Shown here: one piece after another, positions 28,008 to 37,473 of the stretch
Layout of the letters: each line of letters begins with the position of its first letter
How positions within the stretch are numbered: the stretch's first letter is position 1
NCBI RefSeq assembly: GCF_004923205.2
Contig: NZ_SELD02000066.1
Span: 144,501 to 208,500 of the forward strand
Direction of reading: 5' to 3'
DNA: 64,000 nt
Source of the DNA: Paracoccus aeridis
GTDB taxonomy: Bacteria > Pseudomonadota > Alphaproteobacteria > Rhodobacterales > Rhodobacteraceae
Position numbers and translations under genes: made by a program
The notes under the pieces: generated by a model
What the model saw: the letters and a program-made list of their open reading frames with translations, nothing else
What the model was told of the DNA's origin: nothing
Databases searched by the model: none

Positions 28008-28975
28008 CACTCGGCTCCTTCCGTGGCCTCGGCCAGCACCGCGGACAGGGTGCGGCGCAGCAGGGGGATCTTGAAATCGTTGTGGCCCTGCCCCCGCGCG
28101 CCGTCCAGCACGGCCTCGGCGGCGCGGTCGAACAGGTCGGGCGCGGGCGCCTGCCCTTCCAGCAGCGCCTCGGCCTCGGGCACGCGCCAGGGCTTGTGGG
28201 CGACGCCCCCGAAGGCAAGGCGAACATTGGACATGCGGCCCCCGTCCATCGCCACGACGGCGGCGACGGACACCAGCGCAAAGGCGTAGGACCGCCGGTC
28301 CCGCACCTTGCGGTAGATGTGCCGGCCCCCGAGCGGCGCGGGCAGGCGCACGGACAGGATCATCTCGCCGGGTTCTAGGGTGTTGTCGCGCTCTGGCGTG
28401 TCGCCGGGCAGGCGGTGGAACTCGGTCGCGGGGATGTCGCGCCTGCCGTTCGGGCCTTCCACCTCGACCACGGCGTCGAGCGCGCTCATGGCCACGGCCA
28501 TGTCGCCTGGATAGGTGGCGATGCACGATTCGGACGCGCCGAGGATCGCGTGGATGCGGTTGATGCCGCCGATGGCGCCGCACCCCGATCCGGGCTCGCG
28601 CTTGTTGCAGGGCGCGTCGAGGTCATAGAAATAGTAACACCGCGTCCGCTGCATCAGGTTGCCGCCGGTGCTGGCGCGGTTGCGAAGCTGGGGGCTCGCC
28701 CCGGCAAGGATCGCGTGCGACAGAAGCGGCCAGTCCCGCCGCACCGTCTCGTCCGCCGCGCAGTCGGCGTTGCGCACCAGCGCACCGATCCTGACCCCGT
28801 CGCCGTCACGCTCGATCCGGTCAAGCCCGACATGGTTCACGTCGATCAGCCGGTCGGGCGTCTCGACCTGAAGCTTCATCAGGTCCAGCAGGTTCGTGCC
28901 GCCCGCGATGATGCGCGCATCCGTCCCGATCGCGTCGGCGGGGCTGGCGGCGCGGGAATAGTCGAACTGTCTCAT
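28007..28975 (-). CDS. paoB: Molybdenum aldehyde oxidoreductase, FAD (and extra Fe-S) subunit PaoB-like (322 aa)
   Basis: FAD-binding subunit. [13 protein letters not shown] near residue 24 is the flavin phosphate loop, and [16 protein letters not shown] near 110 is the second FAD motif. A Cys-rich insertion ([20 protein letters not shown]) matches the extra [4Fe-4S] site of E. coli PaoB. The start at 28975 overlaps the paoA stop (28972) by 4 nt. It passes electrons between the 2Fe-2S subunit and acceptors. Confidence 0.92.
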   Translation of the reverse strand: MRQFDYSRAASPADAIGTDARIIAGGTNLLDLMKLQVETPDRLIDVNHVGLDRIERDGDGVRIGALVRNADCAADETVRRDWPLLSHAILAGASPQLRNRASTGGNLMQRTRCYYFYDLDAPCNKREPGSGCGAIGGINRIHAILGASESCIATYPGDMAVAMSALDAVVEVEGPNGRRDIPATEFHRLPGDTPERDNTLEPGEMILSVRLPAPLGGRHIYRKVRDRRSYAFALVSVAAVVAMDGGRMSNVRLAFGGVAHKPWRVPEAEALLEGQAPAPDLFDRAAEAVLDGARGQGHNDFKIPLLRRTLSAVLAEATEGAE

Positions 28976-29529
28976 GCCGCGCCCTCCGCTGCCAGCCGGG
29001 CGCCCGGCTGGCCACCCGCCTGACTGCCCGTCTCGCCGGCCGCGTCGCGGATCGCATCGACGATGTTGGGATAGCACGAGCATCGGCAGATGTTGCCCGA
29101 CATGCGCTCGCGGATCTCCTCGTCGGTCAGGTCGGCCGCGCCGAGGTCGCCCGTCAGCTGGCTGGGCCATCCCTGCCGCAGCTCCTCCAGCATGGCGGTC
29201 GCGGACACGATCTGCCCCGGCGTGCAGTAGCCGCACTGGAACCCGTCGTGCTTGATGAACGCGCGCTGCAGCGGGGCGAGATTGTCCGGGGTGCCGATCC
29301 CCTCGATCGTGGTGATCTCGTCGCCGTCGTGCATCACGGCAAGCGTGAGGCAGGAATTGATCCGGCGGCCGTTCACGATGACGGTGCAGGCGCCGCACTG
29401 TCCGTGATCGCAGCCCTTCTTGGTTCCGGTCAGGTCAAGTCGCTGGCGCAAGGCATCCAGCAGCGAGACCCGGGGGTCGTCAAGCTGCAAGGTCTGCTGC
29501 GCGCCGTTGACGGTGAGGGTGACATCCAT
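28972..29529 (-). CDS. paoA: Molybdenum aldehyde oxidoreductase, 2Fe-2S subunit PaoA-like (185 aa)
   Basis: Small electron-transfer subunit with two [2Fe-2S] clusters. The plant-type ferredoxin motif is [16 protein letters not shown] with a later Cys in INSCLTLA, and the helical-domain cluster is CGYCTPGQ with NICRCSCY. The start at 29529 has GGAGG at 8 nt. Unlike E. coli PaoA, no Tat signal is present in front of MDVTLTVNG, so this enzyme should be cytoplasmic. First gene of the operon, divergent from the xdhC-type gene. Confidence 0.93.
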   Translation of the reverse strand: MDVTLTVNGAQQTLQLDDPRVSLLDALRQRLDLTGTKKGCDHGQCGACTVIVNGRRINSCLTLAVMHDGDEITTIEGIGTPDNLAPLQRAFIKHDGFQCGYCTPGQIVSATAMLEELRQGWPSQLTGDLGAADLTDEEIRERMSGNICRCSCYPNIVDAIRDAAGETGSQAGGQPGARLAAEGAA

Positions 29530-29628
29530 CCGCGGATCCTCCATGTCGGCTGCGTGGCTGCGGCGGAACAACCTTGCGCACGTCGGTGTTCCGTCCCGAG
29601 CGACAAATAATAGCAAGCGGCACACCGC

Positions 29629-30552
29629 ATGACCCTGACCCGCCCCACCCCGCAAAGCGGTGAATCCACCGCGGAACCCGCGCCCAATCCGCTGGGCGAT
29701 CCGCTGCCGGCGCTGGCGGGCGGCGGCGTGCTGGCGCTGATCACCGGGGTCGAGGGGCCGCATTACCGCAACCCCGGCACCTTCATGGCCTTTCCCGCGG
29801 CGGGCGGCAGGGTCGGACAGCTGAGCTCCGGCTGCATCGAGGCCGATCTGGCCATCCATGCGGCCGAGGTCGCGCAGGACGGCCGGGTCCGCCAGCTGCG
29901 CTACGGGGCCGGGTCGCCGTTCCTCGATCTGGTGCTGCCCTGCGGCGGGGGGCTGGACGTGGCGCTGGTGCCCGTGACCGATCCCGCGCCGATCCGGGCG
30001 GCGCTGGCGGCGCGCGATGCGCGGCGCGACATCACGCTGGGGATCGATCTCGATCACGGCACCGTCGCCGAGAACGGGCCGGGCTTCCAGCTGCGGCTGG
30101 AACCCGCGACGCGCTTCCTGGTCTGGGGCGCGGGGGTCGAGGCGGTGCGTTTCGCGGCCCTCGCCCGCGCCGCCGGTTTCCCCGCGGAGCTGACGACCCA
30201 CGACGACGCCACCGCCGGCGCCGCCGCCGTCCAGGGCGTGGACCTGCGGCAGGGCGCGGACCCGACGCTCGTGGACGCCGACCCGTGGACCGCGGTGACG
30301 CTGTTCTACCACGACCACGACCGCGAGCCGCCGGTGCTTGCCCGCGCACTCGCAAGTCAGGCCTTCTACGTGGGCGCGCAGGGAAGCCTGCGCAGCCACC
30401 GCGCCCGCGTGCAGGCGCTGCGCGACATGGGCGTGACCGAGGCGCAGATCGCCCGCCTGCGCGGCCCGATCGGGCTGATCCCGTCCGCGCGCGATCCGCA
30501 GGTGCTCGCGGTATCGGTCCTTGCCGAGATCCTGGCCGAGGCCCGGCGATGA
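29629..30552 (+). CDS. xdhC: XdhC/PaoD-type molybdenum cofactor insertion protein (307 aa)
   Basis: Maturation factor that binds molybdenum cofactor, promotes its sulfuration and inserts it into xanthine-oxidase-family enzymes. The N-terminal XdhC/CoxI domain includes GQLSSGCIEADLAIHAAE with the conserved Cys. The C-terminal Rossmann-like domain starts FLVWGAGVEAVRF, and YVGAQGSLRSHRARVQAL follows. It is divergent from paoABC with 99 nt between, and overlaps the next gene by 4 nt. Its client is almost certainly the adjacent oxidoreductase. Confidence 0.92.
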   Translation: MTLTRPTPQSGESTAEPAPNPLGDPLPALAGGGVLALITGVEGPHYRNPGTFMAFPAAGGRVGQLSSGCIEADLAIHAAEVAQDGRVRQLRYGAGSPFLDLVLPCGGGLDVALVPVTDPAPIRAALAARDARRDITLGIDLDHGTVAENGPGFQLRLEPATRFLVWGAGVEAVRFAALARAAGFPAELTTHDDATAGAAAVQGVDLRQGADPTLVDADPWTAVTLFYHDHDREPPVLARALASQAFYVGAQGSLRSHRARVQALRDMGVTEAQIARLRGPIGLIPSARDPQVLAVSVLAEILAEARR

Positions 30553-31118
30553 GCGCCCCTCCTTCGCCTTCGCCCCGGACCGCCGCGGTTCTGCTCGCCG
30601 CCGGGCATTCGCGCCGCTGGGGGCCTGATGACAAGCTGCTGGCCGAATGGAACGGGCGGCCGCTGGTGTCCTACGCGGCGTCGATGCTGTGCCGCGCGCC
30701 GGTGGACCTTCGCGCCGCGGTCGTGCGCGATCCGCAGATCGGCGCGCTGGTCGACCAGGCGACGCTGCTTGCGCCCGAAGGCGACGACCAGTCGTCGAGC
30801 CTTCGCGCCGCCGTCCGCTGGGCCGGGCAGATGGGCGCGGGGCGGCTGCTCGTGCTGCTGGGCGACATGCCGCTGGTGACCGAACGGCTGCTGGTCGCGA
30901 TCCTCGGCGACTGCAAGGACGACACGCCGTCGGCCGCGCGCCACCCCGACGGCCGCCCCGGCGCGCCCGCCTGCTTTCCGGGGAGCCTGTTCCCGGCGCT
31001 GTCGAACCTGCACGGCGACCGCGGCGCGGGCGAGCTGCTTCAGGACGCGACCTGCGTTTCCGCCCCCGCGACAGAGCTGGTGGACGTGGACGTGCCGCAG
31101 GACTTGTCGGCGGGGTGA
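30549..31118 (+). CDS. MobA/MocA-like NTP transferase for molybdenum cofactor (189 aa)
   Basis: Nucleotidyltransferase of the MobA-like family. The N-terminal LAAGHSRRWGPDDKLL matches the LAAGxSxRxGxxK nucleotide-binding motif, and LLGDMPLVTERLL carries the metal-binding Asp. Coupled to xdhC by ATGA, it most likely adds CMP (MocA-type) or GMP to molybdopterin for the PaoABC-like enzyme. Xanthine-oxidase-family aldehyde oxidases commonly need the CMP form. The choice of nucleotide is inference. Confidence 0.85.
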   Translation: MSAPPSPSPRTAAVLLAAGHSRRWGPDDKLLAEWNGRPLVSYAASMLCRAPVDLRAAVVRDPQIGALVDQATLLAPEGDDQSSSLRAAVRWAGQMGAGRLLVLLGDMPLVTERLLVAILGDCKDDTPSAARHPDGRPGAPACFPGSLFPALSNLHGDRGAGELLQDATCVSAPATELVDVDVPQDLSAG

Positions 31119-31221
31119 GCGCGGGAACGACGGGCCATCCGGGTCGAGCACCGAGACACGACGCTCATCGGCGCTGAGCGGAAGCTGTGAGCCGGGACCG
31201 GTCTGGACGCGCGGCGCCGGC

Positions 31222-31839
31222 TCAGCGCGTGGGTGCGGCGTCCGCAGCCTTGCTGCGGCGTGCGGGCGGACGGCCCGGGCGCCCCGCCATGCGGGCAAGC
31301 GTCCCGTCGCGCCACATGCTTTCGTGGACGCCGACCATGACGACATGGCCCAGCACCAGCGTCGCCAGCACCCAGCCCAGCTCTCCGTGCAGCAGGCCGC
31401 CGAGCTGCACCATCCACGCGACCGGCGGGTCCTGCGCGGGGAAGATCGTGAAGCCGAACGGCGCGAATGCGCGGTCGTTGCCATAGGCGCGCAGCAGCCC
31501 GACGGCTGCCACGGAGAACATCACCGCATAGAGAAGCGCGTGCCCGAGGCTCGCCGCGCGGCCAGTGAAGTGGCGGCCGTGCCGGGGCCGGTTGCGAAGG
31601 TTGGACAGCGCCCAGGCGATCCGGGCGACGATCAGGACGAACAGCACCGTCCCGACCGCCTGATGCCAGCCGGCGACGACGTCGACGAAGGGCTGGCGGC
31701 CGAAGATCTTGCGAAGGCCCATGCCCAGAAGCTGCCACAGGACCAGCCCGGCCACGGTCCAGTGAAGGAACCGCGTCACCACGCCATAGACCTGCGGGGT
31801 GTCGCGGAGCGGCAATGTGGCGGGCACCTCGGACCTCAT
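31222..31839 (-). CDS. Cytochrome b561-family membrane protein (205 aa)
   Basis: Di-haem cytochrome b561-type protein with four membrane segments. Candidate haem-ligand histidines are in TRFLHWTVAG, VAGWHQAVG, LGHALLYAVMF and HVVMVGVHESMW. The start at 31839 follows GGAAAGACGCTGAC; an in-frame ATG 18 codons earlier lacks such a site. Proteins of this family move electrons between quinols and periplasmic acceptors. No obvious partner is adjacent. It is divergent from phoA across a 177-nt region with two palindromes. Confidence 0.88.
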   Translation of the reverse strand: MRSEVPATLPLRDTPQVYGVVTRFLHWTVAGLVLWQLLGMGLRKIFGRQPFVDVVAGWHQAVGTVLFVLIVARIAWALSNLRNRPRHGRHFTGRAASLGHALLYAVMFSVAAVGLLRAYGNDRAFAPFGFTIFPAQDPPVAWMVQLGGLLHGELGWVLATLVLGHVVMVGVHESMWRDGTLARMAGRPGRPPARRSKAADAAPTR

Positions 31840-31907
31840 GTCAGCGTCTTTCCTTTTCCGGGCGAACGTTGGCGATCCGGGCCCGGGCGTCAACGCGGGC
31901 CGCGGTC

Positions 31908-31921
31908 ACGTTGCGCAACGT
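31908..31921. promoter_or_regulatory. Perfect 14-nt palindrome ACGTTGCGCAACGT
   Basis: A fully self-complementary 14-mer in the divergent region between the cytochrome b561 and alkaline phosphatase genes. It has the look of a dimeric regulator site, but I cannot assign a regulator. Confidence 0.45.
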
Positions 31922-31931
31922 ATCCGTGACC

Positions 31932-31944
31932 TGTGACCGTCACA
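31932..31944. promoter_or_regulatory. Inverted repeat TGTGAC-C-GTCACA upstream of phoA
   Basis: A perfect inverted repeat of 6-nt arms with one central base, 11 nt from the first palindrome and about 73 nt upstream of the phoA start. The TGTGA half-site recalls CRP/FNR-type boxes, but the spacing is shorter (3 against 6 nt), and there is no canonical Pho box. Operator role is inference. Confidence 0.4.
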
Positions 31945-32016
31945 CGATCGCCACGAGGTCGTCACGCGAGCGAAATGATCGCCCGCTAAGGCGGCTGCGA
32001 GCAACAGGAGCCAGCC

Positions 32017-33687
32017 ATGAAGACGTTTCTTCTTTCCACCGTGCTGACGGCGCTTGCCACGGCGTCGTTCGCCCAGGACCTGCCGCAGGCCGACAACGAA
32101 TGGTTCAAGGCCGGGCAGGCGAGGGTCGAGGAACTGATGGCCGTCCAGCCGAACACCGGCCGGGCGAAGAACGTGATCCTGTTCACCGCCGACGGCAACG
32201 GCGTGGGCACGAACTACGCGATCCGCCTGTTCTCGGGCCAGCAGGCGGGCGGGCTGGGCGACGACTACGTCCAGCCGTCGGAAACCTTCCCCCATTCGGC
32301 GCTGGTCAAGACCTACTCGGCCAACGGCCAGACCCCGGATTCCGCGCCGACCGCCAGCGCCATGAACACCGGCGTGAAGACCAAGAACGACATCATCAAC
32401 ATGCCTGACAGCGTCGCCGTGGGCGACTGCGAGGCGGGGCTGCAGAACGGCCTGACCACCTTCGCCGAGATCGTGTCCGGCATGGGCAAGTCGGTCGGGG
32501 TCATCTCGACCGCGCGCATCACCCACGCGACCCCCGCCGCCGTCTATGCCCGGAGCGTCGACCGCGACTGGGAAAACAGCGCCGAGATCCCGGAAGGCTG
32601 CGCCCAGAAGGACATCGCCGCCCAGCTGATCGACCAGATGAAGGCCGGCGTGATCGACGTGGCGCTGGGGGGCGGCCGCTCGCAGTTCCTGCCCGAGGGG
32701 ACCGAGGACGCCGAAGGCAAGAAGGGCCTTCGCGACGACGGCCGCAACCTGGTCGAGGAAGCGCAGGCCGCAGGCTTCGCCTTCGCCCAGGACGAGGACA
32801 GCTTCAAGGCGCTGACCTGGGGCAACAACCAGCCGGTGCTGGGCCTGTTCGAAGGCTCGCACATGAAGTACGAGGCCGACCGCACCGGCGAGCCGTCGCT
32901 GGCCGAGATGACCGAGGCCGCGATCAGGTCCTTGTCGCAGAACGAGCAGGGCTTCTACCTCAACATCGAGGGCGGGCGGGTCGACCACGCCAACCACGAC
33001 GGCAACGTCAAGCGCGCGCTGGTGGACGGCAAGGCGTTCCAGGACGCGATCGCCAGGGCGGCGGAGCTGACGGACGCGCAGGACACGCTGATCATCGTCA
33101 CCGCCGACCACGAGCACGCGATCGCCTTCAACGGCTATTGCGGCCGCGGCACCCCGATCGAGGGGCTGTGCTACAAGGTGAACGAGGCCGGGGTCGAGCA
33201 CCTGGACGAACTTGAAACCGCCGCGGACGGCAAGCCCTACAGCGTCGTGGGCTTCCTGAACGGCGTGGGGTCCGTGCTGGTCGAGCAGGCCACGCCCGAG
33301 CTTGCGGCGACCGACTCGGCCGCGACCTCGGCATCGACGGACGTGACGGCGCCGGAACCCGCCCCGGCGATGGACGCGGTGGCGCAGGCGGCCGACGCCG
33401 CGGCCCCCGGCGCGACGCCCGCGGACGTGGCGGCCGAAGCGGCCGAAGCGGCGGCGCAACCCGCGCAGCCGGTCTATGCCGCGCCCGAGGGCCGGGCCAC
33501 GCTGACCCAGGAAGAAGCGACCGACATCGACTTCGTCCAGCAGGCGCTGATCCCGATGTCGTCGGAAACCCACTCGGGCGAGGATGTCGCGGTGTTCGCG
33601 CGCGGCCCCTGGTCGCACCTCTTCGACGGGCTGATCGAGCAGAACGTGATCTTCCACGTGATGAACAAGGCCGTCACCGCGGAGTAG
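32017..33687 (+). CDS. phoA: Alkaline phosphatase, PhoA family, with Ala/Pro-rich insert (556 aa)
   Basis: Secreted phosphomonoesterase with two Zn and one Mg. The signal peptide is cleaved near SFAQD. Metal ligand Asp59 is in LFTADGNGVG. The nucleophile Ser109 is in PDSAPTASAMNTGVKT. Further metal sites are GGRVDHANHDGN, TADHEHA and SETHSGEDVAVFARG. Between the core and the last His ligand there is a low-complexity Ala/Pro/Thr/Asp segment (about residues 427-488) that the E. coli enzyme lacks. RBS: AACAGGAGCCAGCC. It is followed by a strong hairpin and then by a putative metal-linked ABC gene set. Confidence 0.94.
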   Translation: MKTFLLSTVLTALATASFAQDLPQADNEWFKAGQARVEELMAVQPNTGRAKNVILFTADGNGVGTNYAIRLFSGQQAGGLGDDYVQPSETFPHSALVKTYSANGQTPDSAPTASAMNTGVKTKNDIINMPDSVAVGDCEAGLQNGLTTFAEIVSGMGKSVGVISTARITHATPAAVYARSVDRDWENSAEIPEGCAQKDIAAQLIDQMKAGVIDVALGGGRSQFLPEGTEDAEGKKGLRDDGRNLVEEAQAAGFAFAQDEDSFKALTWGNNQPVLGLFEGSHMKYEADRTGEPSLAEMTEAAIRSLSQNEQGFYLNIEGGRVDHANHDGNVKRALVDGKAFQDAIARAAELTDAQDTLIIVTADHEHAIAFNGYCGRGTPIEGLCYKVNEAGVEHLDELETAADGKPYSVVGFLNGVGSVLVEQATPELAATDSAATSASTDVTAPEPAPAMDAVAQAADAAAPGATPADVAAEAAEAAAQPAQPVYAAPEGRATLTQEEATDIDFVQQALIPMSSETHSGEDVAVFARGPWSHLFDGLIEQNVIFHVMNKAVTAE

Positions 33688-33702
33688 GCGGCCGGCACGA
33701 CA

Positions 33703-33737
33703 TGACAGGCGGGGCGGACCACCCGGTCCGCCCTGTC
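33703..33737 (+). terminator. Terminator-like hairpin after phoA
   Basis: GGGCGGACC (33712-33720) and GGTCCGCCC (33725-33733) form a perfect 9-bp stem with the loop ACCC. Flanking GACA and TGTC can extend it across a bulge. It begins 15 nt after the phoA stop. No T-tract, so efficiency is uncertain. Confidence 0.6.
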
Positions 33738-33777
33738 CCATTGGGGCCGTGTACCCGCAGGAAGAAAGGCCGCCGCC

Positions 33778-34215
33778 ATGAACCGCCGCACGCTGATCCG
33801 GGCGCTTACCCTCGCCGCCGCCACCGCGCCGCTGACGCGGCGTCCCGCCTTCGCCGAAGGCGGCCCCATCAGGATGCGCGACCTCTACAACAAGGACCTG
33901 TCGTTCTCGGAACTCGCGCTGGCCAACGAGGGCCAGCGCATCGACGTGGCGGGCTTCATGGCGCCGCCCCTGAAGGCGGAATCGACGTTCTTCGTGCTGA
34001 CCAAGAAGCCGATGGCCGTGTGCCCGTTCTGCGAGCCGGGGATGCCCTGGCCCGACGACATCCTCGCGATCTATGCCCGCCGCGTGGTGGACGTGATCGG
34101 CTTCAACATCCCCATCGTGACGCAGGGCCGGCTGGAGCTCGGCGATTACGTCGACCCCGAGCTGGGCTTCGCGTCCAGGGTGCGGCTGGTGGATGCGACC
34201 TATGCCCGCGCCTGA
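33778..34215 (+). CDS. Exported DUF3299-like protein, first gene of an ABC unit (145 aa)
   Basis: Short exported protein. The N-terminus MNRRTLIRALTLAAATAPLT carries twin arginines and a hydrophobic stretch ending near AFAEGG. The mature part reads VAGFMAPPLKAESTFFVLTKK...MAVCPFCEPGMPWPDDI...VTQGRLELGDYVDPELGFAS, which resembles the DUF3299-type small proteins found with FtsX/MacB-like ABC transporters (compare Pseudomonas aeruginosa PA4066, from memory). The CPFC pair could bind metal or form a disulfide. It overlaps the ATPase gene by 14 nt. Role unknown. Confidence 0.75.
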   Translation: MNRRTLIRALTLAAATAPLTRRPAFAEGGPIRMRDLYNKDLSFSELALANEGQRIDVAGFMAPPLKAESTFFVLTKKPMAVCPFCEPGMPWPDDILAIYARRVVDVIGFNIPIVTQGRLELGDYVDPELGFASRVRLVDATYARA

Positions 34216-34883
34216 GACGGCGGCGCCGGACCTGGCCGTCGCCGGCCTGCGGGTCGAGGCGGGCGGGCGCACCATCCTCGACATTCCCGCGCTGACGGTG
34301 CCGGCGGGCGCGATGCTGGTCCTGCGCGGCGCGTCGGGGGCGGGCAAGTCCACGGCGCTGAACGTGCTGTCGGGGAACCTTGCCGCCAGCGCCGGGCAGG
34401 TCCGCTGGGGCGGCACCGACATCGCCGGGCTGTCCCCTGCGGGACGGAGGCGGTTCCGGCGCGAGAGGCTGGGGCTGATCTTCCAGGACTACCGCCTGTT
34501 CGCGGAGCTGGGCGCGCTCGACAACGCGGCGCTGGCCGCCGCATGGATGCCGCGCGCGCGCCGGCCCGCGCTGCGCGCGGCAGCGGTCGCGGCGCTCGAC
34601 CGGCTTGGCCTCGGCGCGGCGGCGGACCGGCGCGTCGCGGTGATGTCGGGGGGCGAGCGGCAGCGGGTCGCCATGGCGCGCGCCCTCGCGACCGCGCCAT
34701 CGGCGATCCTTGCGGACGAGCCGACCGCCAGCCTCGACCGCGCGAACGCCGACCGGCTTGCGGACGACCTGGCCGCGCTCGCCGGCCCGCGCACGGTGGT
34801 CGTCGTCAGCCACGACCCCGCCGTGCAGGCCCGCGCGTCCCGCGTGATCACGCTTGCGGACGGCCGCATCGTGGAGGACAGCG

Positions 34884-34891
<8 letters not shown>
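34202..34891 (+). CDS. LolD/MacB-type ABC transporter ATP-binding protein (229 aa)
   Basis: ATPase of the MacB/LolD class. Walker A is GASGAGKST near residue 43, the Q-loop is GLIFQDYRLF, the signature is MSGGERQRVAMARAL, and Walker B is AILADEPTASLDRANA. An ATG three codons earlier (34193) is also open. It pairs with the FtsX-like permease whose start overlaps its stop by 8 nt. Such ATPases power mechanotransmission across the membrane rather than classical import. Confidence 0.9.
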
Positions 34892-36224
<1,333 letters not shown>

Positions 36225-36236
<12 letters not shown>

Positions 36237-36254
36237 CGCGGGATCGCCTGACGC
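36225..36254 (+). repeat. 15-bp perfect tandem duplication across the permease stop codon
   Basis: GGGATCGCCTGACGC occurs at 36225-36239 and again at 36240-36254. The first copy contains the permease TGA; the second carries the same in-frame TGA. Confidence 0.9.
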
Positions 36255-36360
36255 GGGACGGGGCGGAGTCGCGCGGGGTTCGGCGGGGCCCGGCGGGCAT
36301 TGCCGCCGGACCGCCGACGTGCTTGACCGGGCCGCATGCCGCTGACCACGGAAAGCCCCC

Positions 36361-37473
36361 GTGACCCTCGCCCCCCGCCTGACCGATCCCCGCCCCACCG
36401 CCCCCCGCCCCGCCGGCCCCCGCCTCGCCGCCCCCCGCCTTGCCGCCCTTGCGCTTGCCGCCATCGGCACGCTGGTCTTCCACCTGGCCGGACTGCCGCT
36501 GCCGTTCCTGCTGGGTCCGATGGCGGGTTGCCTCGTGGGGGCGTTCGCGGGCGCGCGGATGCGCGACATGGGGGCGCTCGGCACCTTCATGCGGACCTTC
36601 CTCGGCGTCGCGGCGGGCACCGCGGTCACGCCCGCCATGGTCTCTCACCTTCCCGACTTCGCGCTGTCGCTGGCCTTCGTGCCGGTGTTCGTCCTGCTGA
36701 TCGGCGCCGCGGGCTATCCGCTGTTCCGCCACGTCTTCGGCTTCGACCACGCGACCGCGTGGTTCGGGGCGATGCCCGGCGGGCTGCAGGACATGCTGGT
36801 GTTCGGAGAAGAAGCCGGCGGCGACATCCGGGCGCTGTCGCTGATCCACGCCTCGCGGGTTCTCGTGATCGTCACGGTCGCGCCGCTGGTGATGTCGATG
36901 CTGTGGAACGTGGACCTGTCGTTGCCCCCGGGCGCGAGCGCGCGCGACACCGACTCGGTGCAGATCGCGCTGATGGTCGGCTCGTGCTTTCTCGGCTGGC
37001 GGATCGCGGCGCGGATCGGGCTTTTCGGGGCGACGATCCTCGGCCCGATGATCCTGACCGCGATCCTGTCGCTGTCGGGAATCATCACCGCGCGCCCGCC
37101 GGCCGAGATCATCTGGGCGGCGCAGTTCTTCATCGGGATCGCGGTCGGCGCGAAATACAGCGGCATCACCCTGCGGGAACTCCGCGTGGACGTGGGCGCG
37201 GGGGTCGTCTACGCGCTGATCCTCTCGGTGATCTCGCTCGGGTTCCTCGAGGTGATCCACCTGCTGCGGCTCGCCCCGGCGCTCGACGCGTTCCTCGCGT
37301 TCCTGCCGGGCGGGCAGTCGGAGATGGTGGTCATGGCGATCATCGCCGGGGCGGACCTCGCCTATGTCGTGGCCCACCATCTCGTGCGGATGGTGCTGGT
37401 GATCTCGCTTGCGCCGGTCGCGGGCAGGCTGGCGCAGCGAAGGCGGCGCCCGCAGGCGGACGACGACCTCTAG
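36361..37473 (+). CDS. AbrB-family membrane protein (370 aa)
   Basis: Integral membrane protein of the AbrB/ammonia-monooxygenase-regulator family (unrelated to the Bacillus AbrB regulator). It has about ten hydrophobic segments in two repeats. Diagnostic stretches are LGPMAGCLVGAFAGARMRD, AMPGGLQDMLVFGEEAGGD in the first half, and FLPGGQSEMVVMAIIAGADLAYV in the second. The start is a GTG. The first 25 residues are a Pro/Arg-rich run (PRPTAPRPAGPRLAAPRLAA) before the first membrane segment. Function of the family is poorly known; a transport role is inferred. The 3' end overlaps the convergent serine hydrolase by 4 nt. Confidence 0.85.
   Translation: MTLAPRLTDPRPTAPRPAGPRLAAPRLAALALAAIGTLVFHLAGLPLPFLLGPMAGCLVGAFAGARMRDMGALGTFMRTFLGVAAGTAVTPAMVSHLPDFALSLAFVPVFVLLIGAAGYPLFRHVFGFDHATAWFGAMPGGLQDMLVFGEEAGGDIRALSLIHASRVLVIVTVAPLVMSMLWNVDLSLPPGASARDTDSVQIALMVGSCFLGWRIAARIGLFGATILGPMILTAILSLSGIITARPPAEIIWAAQFFIGIAVGAKYSGITLRELRVDVGAGVVYALILSVISLGFLEVIHLLRLAPALDAFLAFLPGGQSEMVVMAIIAGADLAYVVAHHLVRMVLVISLAPVAGRLAQRRRRPQADDDL

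Noticed and set aside
33688..33777. Zur box in front of the metal-linked ABC unit
   Set aside because: The 90-nt region is GC-rich and shows no AT-rich dyad of the Zur type.
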